Under the pieces are notes generated by a model, which was given only the letters and a program-made list of their open reading frames with translations, searched no databases and was not told the origin of the DNA. From Alcaligenaceae bacterium SAGV5 (GTDB lineage Bacteria > Pseudomonadota > Gammaproteobacteria > Burkholderiales > Burkholderiaceae_B), in contig SPDP01000003.1 in NCBI GenBank assembly GCA_009360345.1, forward strand, positions 248,001 to 312,000: a DNA stretch of 64,000 bases, given 5' to 3'. Of this stretch, positions 11,839 to 21,800 are shown piece after piece (the first letter of the stretch is position 1; the number at the start of each line of letters is the position of its first letter). Both the position numbers and the translations under genes were made by a program.

Positions 11839-12045
11839 TTAGAACTCGCGGGTGAACAGGAACGACAGGCAAGCCAGGACGATGACGAACAGGCAGGCGT
11901 CGAACAGCGGGGGGTGCCAGACCAGGCGATAGAGCCCGAGGCGGGCCAGCCCATGTCCGAGCAGCCGCGACACGGCAAGGGCCGCGAAAGTCAGCAACAA
12001 CAGGGCGGGCACGTACAGGCCATAGACATTGATTTCAGCGAACAC
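11839..12045 (-). CDS. DUF1656 small membrane protein (AaeX-like)
   Basis: A 68-aa protein with two hydrophobic segments (VPALLLLTFAALAV and FDACLFVIVLACLSFLF). Its start is a GTG at 12045, overlapping the end of the FUSC gene by 11 bp, and its stop is directly before the HlyD start. DUF1656 proteins regularly sit between FUSC and HlyD genes, like AaeX in the p-hydroxybenzoate efflux operon of E. coli; their exact role is not known. The tight overlaps argue that it is real in spite of its size. Confidence 0.85.
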   Translation of the reverse strand: MFAEINVYGLYVPALLLLTFAALAVSRLLGHGLARLGLYRLVWHPPLFDACLFVIVLACLSFLFTREF

Positions 12046-14086
12046 GGTCGGACTCCGGCGGGGAGGACGCCGGCTGATAATCGTCGGCATCGGGATACAG
12101 GTCGCGGCGGATGCCGCACAGCGCGGCGACGGCGTCGCGTTGTCCGGGCGAGGGGGGAAGCGCGCACACGGCGCGCAACAGGCCGTCGACCCGGCAGAGG
12201 AGGGAGGGCGCCGGGCGCTGCGCGGGCAGGCGCCGGCCGGCAAAGAACGACGACATCGCGGCCAGCAACGGGAGTACGGACACGTGCTCGCGGTCCAGCT
12301 CGGGCTGCAGGCGCAGCAACTGCGTCATGTTCAGGCCCAGGCGCAGGTCCGCCAGTACATCGGCGTCCTGCAGGTCCGCGTTGGCGCGGGCCACCGCCAT
12401 GCGGGGCGAGAGCAGCGCCAGGCGGTCCAGCATGCGGGCGGAGATTTCGGTCACGGCGATGTTTCGGGCCGAGTCGGCGCGTCCCAGTTCGGCCAATTCC
12501 CTCCAGTTCGCGCGCAGCAGCCTGAGCGCGCCGTAGTCGGCACTGATGGTCCGGAACAGCCGTGTACAGACGGCGGCGGCCACGATGCCCGCGACCTGCG
12601 CCAGCATGCTGTTGGCGAAGGAGACGAGATCGGCCGTCTGGGTGTCGTGCATCGCCAGCGCCGACGTCACGCCGAACAGGAAAGCCATCGCGCGGCCGGT
12701 GGTGGGCGGCCGTGCGACCAGGATGCCCAGGAGCAGGAACAACGGCGCGGTGGTCAGCACCAGCATCTCGAAGCTGTGCACGGCCGGCAGCACGACCAGC
12801 AGGTAGAAGGCCGAGCAGGGGATCGACAACAGCGTGAATTTCAGGAACACCCGTATCGCCGGCACCGGGTTGTCCATGGTGGCGAACAGGCAGCAGAAGA
12901 TGGCCGCCATCAGGGCAGCGCCCGAACCCGCCTGCCACGCGGTGGCGATCCAGAACAGGCAGCAGGCCAGGATGGCCACGGTGGCCGCGAAGGCCGACAA
13001 CAGGGCCAGCCCGCGGTCGGTGTGCAGCACGCGGGGCGAGTTGGGATGCTCGCGGATGAGTTCCGAGCGGGCATCGTGCAGGCCGGCCTCGATGTGCGTG
13101 CGCAGCGCGCTGGAGTCGGCGTAGGCGTTGATCAGTGCCTTCAGGCGCGAGCCCAGGCTGAGTTCGACCATGTCGCGCCAGTTCATGTCCCGCGAGACCG
13201 CGGGGTGGTTCGCGTCGATGTCCCGCACCAGCCCGGCCAGCCGCGCCGGGTCCCGGGATCGGGGATCGCGGGTCCACGCGGCCACGTCCCGCATCACCGT
13301 TTCCCAGCCGCGGGCGAGGCCGGCGGGCATCGCCCGCAGCACGGCCAGGCGGTCCTCGATGGCGGACAGCAGCGGCATCATCAACGAGATGCGGTCCTGC
13401 ACGGCATGGATGGCGTTCGAGGTCCAGCGCAGGTGCGAGGTGTCGAAGGGCAGGTGGGTCGCCATCAACCGCAGATCGGTGACATCGGCGGCCAGTTTGC
13501 GGCGGTCCAGTTGGCCGGCGTCGGGTTTCCCGCCTAGCGTGTCGGCGATCCACCGCTGGGCATCGTCATAGGCCCGCTGCACGCGGGAGACGAGGACGGG
13601 ACCGATGCCCTGCGGCATTGCCAGGCTGTGTATCAGCGTGGCGCAGGTGATGCCGAGCAGGATTTCCTCCACGCGCGCCAGCGAGGTGTCGAAGATCTGC
13701 TCGGGCTGCGCGACGGCGGGAAAGCCGATCAGCGCGGCGGTGTAGCCCGCCAGCATGAAGAGGTAGGACCTGGGCGTGCGGTCGAGCAGCGAAATGTACA
13801 GGCACAGCCCCACCCAGAGCGCGAATGCGAGCGACAGCAGTTCCGGCGCATTGGCCAGGAGCGGCACGGCGGCCAGGGCCATCGCCGTCCCCAGCGTGGT
13901 GCCGGTGATGCGGTAGACCGCCTTGGAGCGTACCGCGCCGGCCAGCGGGCTGCTGACCACGTAGGCGGTGGTCATGGCCCAGAACGGACGCGGCAGGCCC
14001 ATGCGCATCGCGAGGTAGAGGGCGAGGACCGCGGCGATGTAGCTCTTGAGCGAGAACAGCGTCTCTGAAAGAGTAGGGAGCTTCAT
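12035..14086 (-). CDS. FUSC-family inner-membrane exporter (AaeB-like)
   Basis: A 683-aa protein with two clusters of about five to six membrane segments, one near the N-terminus (from SYIAAVLALYLAMRMG) and one from about residue 360, each followed by a cytoplasmic region. This doubled layout is typical of FUSC/AaeB exporters for aromatic carboxylic acids. The start at 14086 (MKLPTLSETLFSLKSY) overlaps the MarR stop as ATGA. With DUF1656, HlyD and OMF it makes a complete envelope-spanning export system, probably induced by an aromatic or phenolic acid through the MarR repressor. Substrate is inferred from family only. Confidence 0.88.
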   Translation of the reverse strand: MKLPTLSETLFSLKSYIAAVLALYLAMRMGLPRPFWAMTTAYVVSSPLAGAVRSKAVYRITGTTLGTAMALAAVPLLANAPELLSLAFALWVGLCLYISLLDRTPRSYLFMLAGYTAALIGFPAVAQPEQIFDTSLARVEEILLGITCATLIHSLAMPQGIGPVLVSRVQRAYDDAQRWIADTLGGKPDAGQLDRRKLAADVTDLRLMATHLPFDTSHLRWTSNAIHAVQDRISLMMPLLSAIEDRLAVLRAMPAGLARGWETVMRDVAAWTRDPRSRDPARLAGLVRDIDANHPAVSRDMNWRDMVELSLGSRLKALINAYADSSALRTHIEAGLHDARSELIREHPNSPRVLHTDRGLALLSAFAATVAILACCLFWIATAWQAGSGAALMAAIFCCLFATMDNPVPAIRVFLKFTLLSIPCSAFYLLVVLPAVHSFEMLVLTTAPLFLLLGILVARPPTTGRAMAFLFGVTSALAMHDTQTADLVSFANSMLAQVAGIVAAAVCTRLFRTISADYGALRLLRANWRELAELGRADSARNIAVTEISARMLDRLALLSPRMAVARANADLQDADVLADLRLGLNMTQLLRLQPELDREHVSVLPLLAAMSSFFAGRRLPAQRPAPSLLCRVDGLLRAVCALPPSPGQRDAVAALCGIRRDLYPDADDYQPASSPPESDRVR

Positions 14087-14553
14087 GGGGACGAAGCGGG
14101 GCCGGATTCCTGTGCGAGTTGTTCGATCGCGGCCTGCAAGCCTTCGAGCGTGCGCAGGCAGGCTTCGATATCGTCCGTGCTCTTGCCCGCGAACAGGGAG
14201 CGCCGGAAGGGGATGAGGGCGGCTTCGATCCGGTCGGCGCATTGCCGGCCGGCGGCCGTGAGATACAGGGACTTGGCGCGGCGGTCGGAAGCATCTTCGC
14301 GGCGCTCCACGAGGCCCAGCTCGACCACGCGATCGATGACACGGACCACCGAGGAGGGCTCGATGCCCAGCGCGTCGGCGACGGCGCCAGGGCGGGCGCC
14401 GTCGCCCAGGCGGCCGATCATGACCACGGGCCAGGCGGTAGCCTGGGACAGGCCGAAATCGGCGGTCATTTTGTCGGCGGCCGACTTGTAGGCGCGGGCC
14501 GTGCGGCCCAGGGCCATGGTCAGGGTGGCCAGCTGTTTGTCAATTCTTTCCAT
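14083..14553 (-). CDS. MarR-family transcriptional regulator of the efflux operon
   Basis: A 156-aa winged-helix protein. The recognition region (ADALGIEPSSVVRVIDRVVELGLVERREDASDRRAKSLYLT) has the typical MarR wing with the D-R-R-A-K turn. It is the first gene of the efflux operon, coupled to FUSC by ATGA overlap. A nearly perfect 14-bp inverted repeat lies 8 bp upstream of its start, fitting autorepression of the whole operon with release by a phenolic ligand. Regulator family is clear; ligand is unknown. Confidence 0.9.
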   Translation of the reverse strand: MERIDKQLATLTMALGRTARAYKSAADKMTADFGLSQATAWPVVMIGRLGDGARPGAVADALGIEPSSVVRVIDRVVELGLVERREDASDRRAKSLYLTAAGRQCADRIEAALIPFRRSLFAGKSTDDIEACLRTLEGLQAAIEQLAQESGPASSP

Positions 14554-14560
14554 GGAAAGA

Positions 14561-14591
14561 TGTTAGCATGCAAACTATTTGCATGTTAACA
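14561..14591. promoter_or_regulatory. Operator of the MarR-type efflux regulator
   Basis: TGTTAGCATGCAAA and TTTGCATGTTAACA are inverted around a CTA spacer with 13 of 14 positions symmetric. The size and dyad fit a MarR dimer site. It lies between the divergent marR and eptA starts, so it might influence both. Confidence 0.7.
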
Positions 14592-14600
14592 ATTTGCCGG

Positions 14601-14639
14601 TTCGACAAAAATTCGACAAAAATTCGACGTTTCTTCGAT
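14601..14639 (+). repeat. Four 11-bp-phased TTCGAC repeats before eptA
   Basis: TTCGAC occurs at 14601, 14612 and 14623 and TTCGAT at 14634, exactly 11 bp apart, with AAAAA between the first three. Direct repeats spaced one helical turn are typical binding arrays for OmpR/PmrA-type response regulators, which commonly control eptA genes. The last unit touches the ATG at 14638. Confidence 0.6.
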
Positions 14640-14685
14640 GACGGTTCCGATAGGCTGGCCGGCATTGCTTCATGGGAGCACCAGT

Positions 14686-16416
14686 TTGTCTTCCGCACTA
14701 CACGAACGCCGCTCGGGGGCGTTCATTTGGGGGTTGGTCGCGGCCGGCCGGGACCGGGGTTGGGGACTCCGCAACAGCACGCGCCTGTCGCTCGCCATTG
14801 CCGCCGCGCTGATGCTTTTCTACAACCTCGCGGTCTGGCGCGATATCCTGCGCATCGTTCCCTGGAACGGTGCCAGTTCCGCCGCCTTCTATCTCTCGTT
14901 CGCCATCCTGATGTGGTCGGTGTTCGGGCTGCTGCTGACGCTGTTTTCGTTCAAGACGGTGTTCAAGCCGTTGCTGACGGTGCTGCTGCCGGTCTCCGCC
15001 TTGGCGGCCTATTTCATGTCCACCTACGGCATCGCGATCGACAACGTGATGGTGCAGAACCTGGTCGAGACCGACGCGCGCGAGGCCGGGGCCTTGCTGA
15101 GTCCCGGGTTGCTGGGCTACCTGCTCGTGCTGGGGGTCCTGCCGGTGGTGGGTTTGTGGCGTCTGCGCGTCGAGTACGCGGCAGGTGTGCGGGGCGTGGC
15201 GACCCGACTGCTGGTAGCCGTGGCCTGCCTGGTCACCGGCCTGGCGATGCTGGGTGGGTTCTACTCGGTGTATGCGCCGCTGTTCCGCGAGCACAGGCAG
15301 GTGACCCAGAAGATCAATCCGACGAGCTATGTGTATGCGCTGGGCAAGTATGCGCGCCAGCGCTGGGGCGCCAAGGAGGCCGCCCTGGTCGTGGCCCCGA
15401 TCGGCCTGGACGCCGTCCGTGGGGCCGCCGCCACGGCGCGGCCCCGCAAGTCCCTGGTGGTATTCGTGGTGGGCGAGACCGCGCGCGCGGATCATTTCGG
15501 GCTGAACGGCTATGCGCGCGATACGACGCCGGAGCTGTCGCGCCTGGGCGTGCTCAATTTTTCCAACGTTTCTTCGTGCGGCACGTCCACCGCGGTGTCG
15601 GTGCCGTGCATGTTTTCGAACCTCGGCCGGGCGGATTATTCAGACCGCGCGGCCAAGACGCGCGAGGGCCTGCTGGACGTGCTCCAGCGGGCGGGCGTGG
15701 CGGTCTACTGGCGCGAGAACAACAGCGATTGCAAGGGTACCTGCCTGCGCGTGCCCAACGACAGCGTCATGGGCGATCCCCGGCATCCGCATTGCGATGC
15801 CGACGGCTGCCGCGACGAGGCGCTGCTCGAAGGCCTGCCCGCCTACATGGATGCCCATCCGGGCGACGCTTTCATCGTGCTGCACACCATGGGCAGCCAC
15901 GGGCCGGCGTACTACCGGCGCTATCCGCCCGAGTTCGAGCGATTCAAGCCCGTTTGCCGGACCAACCAATTGGGGGATTGTCCGCAAGGGGCGCTGGTCA
16001 ATGCCTACGACAACTCCATCCTCTACACGGACCACTTCCTGGCGCAGGTCGTCGCTCTTTTGCAGAAGCAGGCCGCCACGCGGGATACCGCCATGGTCTA
16101 CGTGTCCGACCATGGGGAGTCGCTGGGCGAGAATGGCCTCTACCTGCACGCGGCGCCGTATGCGATCGCACCGCGCGCCCAGACCCACGTGCCCATGGTG
16201 ATGTGGATGTCACCCGGCGCGGCCCAAGGCTGGGGCGTGGACACGGCCTGCCTGGCCGCCCGCCGCGACGAACCCTATAGTCACGACAACTTGTTCCATT
16301 CGTTCCTGGGGATGTTCGAGGTCCGGACGGACGTGTACAAGGAGCAACTGGACCTGCTCGCTCCGTGCCGCGCGGCGGTCGAGGCCCGGGCGGGCAAGAG
16401 CCGCGTCCGGGGTTAG
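14686..16416 (+). CDS. eptA: Lipid A phosphoethanolamine transferase
   Basis: An inner-membrane enzyme that transfers phosphoethanolamine from phosphatidylethanolamine to lipid A, lowering polymyxin binding. Five N-terminal membrane segments precede a periplasmic alkaline-phosphatase-fold domain. Visible motifs: VGETARADHFGLNGY (zinc and substrate loop), SCGTSTAVSVPCMFS (nucleophile threonine), LHTMGSHGPAYY and VSDHGESLGENGLY (zinc ligands). Paired cysteines of the family are present (CKGTC, CDADGC). I chose the TTG at 14686, with GGGAG 7 bases upstream (576 aa). An ATG at 14638 would give 592 aa, but has no ribosome site and lies inside the phased repeats. Confidence 0.9.
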   Translation: MSSALHERRSGAFIWGLVAAGRDRGWGLRNSTRLSLAIAAALMLFYNLAVWRDILRIVPWNGASSAAFYLSFAILMWSVFGLLLTLFSFKTVFKPLLTVLLPVSALAAYFMSTYGIAIDNVMVQNLVETDAREAGALLSPGLLGYLLVLGVLPVVGLWRLRVEYAAGVRGVATRLLVAVACLVTGLAMLGGFYSVYAPLFREHRQVTQKINPTSYVYALGKYARQRWGAKEAALVVAPIGLDAVRGAAATARPRKSLVVFVVGETARADHFGLNGYARDTTPELSRLGVLNFSNVSSCGTSTAVSVPCMFSNLGRADYSDRAAKTREGLLDVLQRAGVAVYWRENNSDCKGTCLRVPNDSVMGDPRHPHCDADGCRDEALLEGLPAYMDAHPGDAFIVLHTMGSHGPAYYRRYPPEFERFKPVCRTNQLGDCPQGALVNAYDNSILYTDHFLAQVVALLQKQAATRDTAMVYVSDHGESLGENGLYLHAAPYAIAPRAQTHVPMVMWMSPGAAQGWGVDTACLAARRDEPYSHDNLFHSFLGMFEVRTDVYKEQLDLLAPCRAAVEARAGKSRVRG

Positions 16417-16439
16417 GGCGACAGGCCCTGGCGAGGGCG

Positions 16440-17456
16440 TCAGAAGACGCTTTCGGCCAGGTTGTGCTGTTCGATGACGGACCGGACCGTATGGCCGGTG
16501 GGTTCGCAGGCGAACTCGCACTCCTGCGGCATCTCGCCCGCGTGGCATTCGCCGCCGAGCAGCGGGCAACGGCCGAACAGTTCGGTCACCCAGTCCACGA
16601 AGGCACGGACCTTGGGGGACAGGTGCCGGTTGTGCAGGTAGACCACCGAGATCGGCATGGGAGAGGGTTTCCAGCCGGTCAGGACCTCGCGCAGTTGTCC
16701 GGACTCCAGGTGGGGCCGCACCATATAGCGCGCGGGCTGGATGAGACCGAAGCCCTGCAGGCCGCAGGCCACGTAGGCGTCCGAGTCGTTGACCGCGACG
16801 ATGCTCTTGACCTTGACTTCGGTGGCCACGCCGTCGACGACGAAATCCCAGTCGATGGTGCGGCCGGTGCGCGCGGAGAAATAGTGGACCGCATGATGGC
16901 GTTCCAGGTCCTTGATCGTGCGCGGCTCGCCATAGGCTTCGAGATACGAAGGCGCGGCGCAGGTCAGGCTCTCGAACGTACCGATGCGCCGTGCCACCAT
17001 GGACGAATCCTGGAGTTCGCCGACACGGATGGCGCAATCCACGGCCTCCTGGACCAGGTCGACGGGGCGGTCGCCCATGCCGATCACCAGCTCGATGTCC
17101 GGGTAGCGTTCGTGGAATTCGCACAGCGAGGGGATCAGGATCGAGCGGCCGATCGAGGCCGGCGTGTCGATCCGCAGCCGGCCCCGGGGCCGGCGCGCGA
17201 CATCGCGGAAGGAGGTCTCTGCCTCCTCCAGGTCAGCCAATAGCCGTATGCAGCGCTCGTAGTACGAGGCGCCGTCGGGCGTGAGGCTGATCTTGCGCGT
17301 GGTCCGGTTGAGCAGCCGGACCTGCAGCGCGCGTTCGAGGTTGCGGATGGTCGTGCTGACGGTGGCGCGCGGCAGTCCGAGGTTGTCGGCGGCCATGGTG
17401 AAGCTGTTGGCTTCCACCACGCGCGTGAACACCTGCATGGCCTGGAATTTGTCCAC
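16440..17456 (-). CDS. LysR-family regulator with cysteine-rich C-terminal tail
   Basis: A 338-aa LysR regulator: N-terminal helix-turn-helix (SFTMAADNLGLPRATVSTTIRNLERAL) and a two-lobe effector domain of the CrgA-like subgroup. The start is the GTG at 17456 with AGGAG 7 bases upstream. After the usual end of the effector domain (FVDWVTELF) come about 40 extra residues with four cysteines (RCPLLGGEC, QECEFAC), an unusual tail that might bind metal or respond to redox stress. It is divergent from the RND operon and so its likely regulator, as MexT is for MexEF-OprN. Confidence 0.88.
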   Translation of the reverse strand: MDKFQAMQVFTRVVEANSFTMAADNLGLPRATVSTTIRNLERALQVRLLNRTTRKISLTPDGASYYERCIRLLADLEEAETSFRDVARRPRGRLRIDTPASIGRSILIPSLCEFHERYPDIELVIGMGDRPVDLVQEAVDCAIRVGELQDSSMVARRIGTFESLTCAAPSYLEAYGEPRTIKDLERHHAVHYFSARTGRTIDWDFVVDGVATEVKVKSIVAVNDSDAYVACGLQGFGLIQPARYMVRPHLESGQLREVLTGWKPSPMPISVVYLHNRHLSPKVRAFVDWVTELFGRCPLLGGECHAGEMPQECEFACEPTGHTVRSVIEQHNLAESVF

Positions 17457-17505
17457 GGGAGGCTCCTGCCGCCTTATGGGCGGCGATTGTTCGTTCTGGA
17501 TGAAT

Positions 17506-17549
17506 AGTGTTTGTAAAAACGCAGGATTTATCGGAAACAAGATAACACT
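17506..17549. promoter_or_regulatory. Possible LysR binding region between regulator and RND operon
   Basis: AGTGTT and AACACT form the ends of an interrupted dyad (centre near 17527) in the 140-bp divergent gap; the inner part carries GTTTGT and AAACAA. LysR sites are often such long, imperfect dyads. Only a suggestion. Confidence 0.25.
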
Positions 17550-17596
17550 CAAAATCGGGCATCGCTGTATTCACCCATACGAGCCCGAGGTTTTTC

Positions 17597-18835
17597 ATGT
17601 TTCGTTTTCGCAAACACGCGCTGGCGGTCACGCTGGGCGTTGCCGTGCTTGGCGTTGCCGGCGGCATCGCCGTGCAGCGGATGCCGGCCCTGGCCAGCCA
17701 GGAGGCCCCGGCCGCGCCGGCCCCCGCGGCGGCCGTGGATGTCGCCGAGGTCGTCAGCCGCAGCATCACGGACTGGCGCGGCTATTCCGGACGGCTGGAG
17801 GCGGTGGACCGCGTCGAGATCCGGCCCCTGGTGTCCGGAACGCTGACCGCCGTGCATTTCCAGGACGGTGCCCTGGTCAAGAAGGGCGAGGTGTTGTTCA
17901 CCATCGACCCGCGCCCCTACGCGGCCGAGGTCGCCCGCGTCCAGGGCCAGCTCGCCGCGGCCGAGGCGCGCGACGCCTACGCGGCCTCCGACCTGGCCCG
18001 CGGCCAGCGGCTGCTTGCGGACAACGCGATCGCCAAGCGCGATTTCGAGGAAAAGCAGAACGCGGCGCGCGAGGCGGTGGCCAATCTGCAGGCCGCGCGG
18101 GCCGCGCTCGAGGCTGCCCGGCTGAACCTGGAGTACACGCGCATCACGGCACCGGTGAGCGGCCGCATCTCGCGCGCGCAGGTGACGGTGGGCAACGTCG
18201 TGGCCGCTGGCGCCGCGTCGGCGCCGTTGACCACCCTGGTGTCGACGGCGCGGATGTACGCGGCCTTCGACGTGGACGAGCCCACCTATCTGAAGATGGC
18301 GCAGGCCAGCCGCGCGGGTTCGGGGACCATCCCGGTCTACCTGGGCCTGGCCAACGAGGACGGCCATCCGCGCAAGGGCACGGTCAGCTTCATCGACAAC
18401 CGGCTGGACGTGGCCTCGGGCACCATCCGCGTGCGCGCGGTGTTCGACAATCCCGACGGCCAACTGATTCCCGGGCTGTACGCGCGCGTGCAACTGGGCG
18501 GCGGCAAGCCGCGCGATGCGCTGCTGATCGATGAACGCGCCGTCGGCACCGACCAGGACAAGCGTTTCGTGCTGGTGCTGGAAGAAGGCAATCGGACGAG
18601 CTATCGCGAAGTGCGCCTGGGCACGGCCAGCGATGGCCTGCGCGTGGTCGACGCCGGCCTGAAGGCGGGCGAGCGCATCGTGGTCAACGGGCTCCAGCGC
18701 GTGCGGCCGGGCGAGCCGGTGGCGCCGCGCGAAGTCCCCATGGCGGGGCAGCCGGGCCGGTTCGCGGACGATCACCCGCCGGCCGACGGCGCGCCGCCGC
18801 GCGCGCAGGCCGGCCGCCAGCCGAAGCAGGTTTGA
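17597..18835 (+). CDS. RND efflux periplasmic adaptor subunit (MexE/AcrA family)
   Basis: A 412-aa adaptor: N-terminal hydrophobic signal (HALAVTLGVAVLGVAGGIAV) without a lipobox cysteine, a lipoyl half (EIRPLVSGTLTAVHFQDGALVKKGE), an alpha hairpin, the second half (RITAPVSGRISRAQVTVGNVV), and a beta-barrel region (VRAVFDNPDGQLIPGLYARVQL). It bridges the inner-membrane pump to the outer-membrane channel. First gene of a complete tripartite operon; the permease starts 18 bp downstream. Confidence 0.92.
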   Translation: MFRFRKHALAVTLGVAVLGVAGGIAVQRMPALASQEAPAAPAPAAAVDVAEVVSRSITDWRGYSGRLEAVDRVEIRPLVSGTLTAVHFQDGALVKKGEVLFTIDPRPYAAEVARVQGQLAAAEARDAYAASDLARGQRLLADNAIAKRDFEEKQNAAREAVANLQAARAALEAARLNLEYTRITAPVSGRISRAQVTVGNVVAAGAASAPLTTLVSTARMYAAFDVDEPTYLKMAQASRAGSGTIPVYLGLANEDGHPRKGTVSFIDNRLDVASGTIRVRAVFDNPDGQLIPGLYARVQLGGGKPRDALLIDERAVGTDQDKRFVLVLEEGNRTSYREVRLGTASDGLRVVDAGLKAGERIVVNGLQRVRPGEPVAPREVPMAGQPGRFADDHPPADGAPPRAQAGRQPKQV

Positions 18836-18853
18836 GGCGCTCCGGACACGATC

Positions 18854-21800
18854 ATGAATATTTCCAAGTTTTTCATCGACCGGCCCATTTTCGCGGGCGT
18901 GCTATCGGTCCTGATCCTGCTGGCGGGCGCGCTGGCGATGTTCCAGTTGCCCATCTCGGAGTATCCGGAAGTCGTCCCGCCCTCGGTCGTCGTGCGGGCG
19001 CAGTATCCCGGCGCCAATCCGAAGGTGATCGCCGAGACGGTGGCTTCGCCGCTGGAGGAGTCCATCAACGGCGTCGAGGACATGCTGTACATGCAGTCCC
19101 AGGCCAACAGCGACGGCAACCTGGCTGTCACGGTGACCTTCCGCCTGGGCATGGACCCGGACAAGGCGCAGCAACTGGTGCAGAACCGGGTGTCGCAGGC
19201 GCTGCCGCGCCTGCCCGAGGACGTGCAGCGGCTGGGCGTCACGACCATCAAGAGTTCGCCCACGCTGACGATGGTGACGCATCTGATCTCGCCTGACGAT
19301 CGTTATGACATCACCTACCTGCGCAACTATGCGCTGATCAACGTCAAGGACCGCCTGGCGCGCATTCCCGGCGTGGGCGAAGTGCAGCTGTGGGGGGCCG
19401 GCAACTATTCGATGCGTGTCTGGCTGGATCCCCAGAGGGTCGCGCAGCGGGGGCTGACGGCCTCGGACGTGGTGGCGGCGATACGCGAGCAGAACGTGCA
19501 GGTGGCGGCCGGCGTGATCGGCGCTTCGCCCAGCGCGTCCGACGTGTCCCTGCAATTGTCGGTGAATACGCAGGGCCGTCTGCAGACCGAGTCGGATTTC
19601 GCCAACATCGTCCTGAAGACTTCGCCCGACGGCGGCGTGACGCGCCTGTCGGATGTGGCGCGCATCGAGCTGGCCGCGGCCGAGTACGGCCTGCGTTCAT
19701 TGCTGGACAACAAGCCGGCGGTGGCGCTGGCCATCATGCAGTCGCCTGGCGCCAACGCGCTGGCGGTGTCGGATCAGGTGCGGGCGGCCATGAAGGAGAT
19801 GGCCAAGGACTTCCCGCCGTCGGTGGACTATCGCATCGTCTACGACCCGACGCAGTTCGTGCGCGCCAGCATCAAGGCGGTGGTAGTCACGCTGCTGGAG
19901 GCCGTGGCCCTGGTGGTGCTGGTGGTCATCGTATTCCTGCAGACCTGGCGGGCGTCCATCATTCCGCTCCTGGCGGTGCCGGTCTCCATCATCGGAACAT
20001 TTTCGCTGATGCTGGGCTTCGGCTATTCGATCAACGCGCTGTCGCTGTTCGGCATGGTGCTCGCCATAGGCATCGTGGTGGACGATGCGATCGTGGTGGT
20101 CGAGAACGTGGAGCGCAACATCGCCGCCGGGCTTACGCCGCGCGAGGCTACCTATCGCGCGATGCGCGAGGTCAGCGGTCCCATCATCGCCATCGCGCTG
20201 ACGCTGGTCGCGGTATTCGTGCCGCTGGCCTTCATGACCGGCCTGAGCGGCCAGTTCTACAAGCAGTTCGCGATGACCATCGCCATTTCCACGGTGATCT
20301 CGGCGTTCAATTCGCTGACGCTGTCGCCGGCGCTGGCGGCCCTGCTGCTGAAGTCCCACGATGCCCGGCCCGATGCCTTGACGCGCGTGATGAACCGCTT
20401 GTTCGGGGGCTTCTTCCGCCGCTTCAACGATCTGTTCGGCAGGGCGTCCGACCGCTATGGCGACGGGGTATCGGGTGTCATTTCGCGCAAGGCCGTGGTC
20501 ATGGGCGTATACGGCGTGTTGCTGGCGCTGACGCTCGGCGTCTCGTCCATCGTGCCGGGAGGCTTCGTGCCCGCGCAGGACAAGCAGTACCTGGTCGCCT
20601 TCGCGCAATTGCCCAACGGGGCATCGCTCGACCGTACGGAAGACGTCATCCGGCGCATGTCCGACATCGCGCTCAAGCAGCCGGGCGTGGAAAGCGCCAT
20701 CGCGTTTCCCGGACTGTCGATCAACGGCTTCACCAACAGCTCGAGCGCGGGCATCGTGTTCGTGTCGCTGAAGGACTTCCACGAACGCAAGGGCCGGGAC
20801 GTCTCGGCCGAGGCGATCTCGAACGCACTCAACCAGCGGTTCTCGGCCATCAAGGAGTCCTTCATCGCGGTATTCCCGCCGCCGCCCGTCATGGGCCTGG
20901 GCACGTTGGGCGGGTTCAAGCTGCAGATCGAGGACCGGGCCGCGCTGGGCTACGCCGAACTGGATGCGGCCGCGCAGGCCTTCGTGGCCGCGGCGCAGAA
21001 GGCGCCCGAGCTCGGGCCGACGTTCAGCAGCTACCAGATCAACGTGCCGCAGCTGGACGTGCAACTGGATCGGGTCAAGGCCAAGCAGCTGGGAGTTGCC
21101 GTCACGGACGTGTTCGACACCATGCAGATCTACCTGGGTTCGCTGTACGTGAACGACTTCAACCGCTTCGGGCGGGTGTACCAGGTCCGCGCGCAGGCCG
21201 ACGCGCCGTTTCGCGCGCATCCTGACGACATCCTGGCGTTGAAGACCCGCAATGCCGCGGGCGAGATGGTGCCGCTGTCGTCGCTGGTGGATGTGCGGCC
21301 GACATTCGGACCGGAAATGGTGGTGCGCTACAACGGCTACACCGCCGCCGACATCAATGGCGGGCCGGCGCCGGGGTACTCCTCGGACCAGGCACAGGCC
21401 GCCGCCGAGCGCATCGCGGCGGAAGTCCTGCCGCGGGGCATGAAACTGGCCTGGACGGACCTGACCTACCAGCAGATCCTGGCGGGCAATGCCGGCATCT
21501 GGGTGTTTCCGATCAGCGTGCTGCTGGTGTTCCTGGTGCTGGCGGCCCTGTACGAGAGCCTGACACTGCCGCTGGCGGTGATCCTGATCGTGCCGATGAG
21601 CATCCTGGCCGCGCTCACGGGCGTCTGGCTGACGCGGGGAGACAACAACATCTTTACCCAGATCGGTCTGATGGTACTGGTGGGCCTGGCCTCGAAGAAC
21701 GCCATCCTGATCGTCGAGTTCGCGCGCGAGCTGGAGCTGCAGGGCAGGTCGGTGATCGAGGCGGCCGTCGAGGCCAGCCGTCTGCGCCTGCGTCCCATCC

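Noticed and set aside
14561..14600. Palindrome as a possible phage attachment or recombination site
   Set aside because: Position directly upstream of marR and dyad length fit an operator; no integrase or duplicated target is near.
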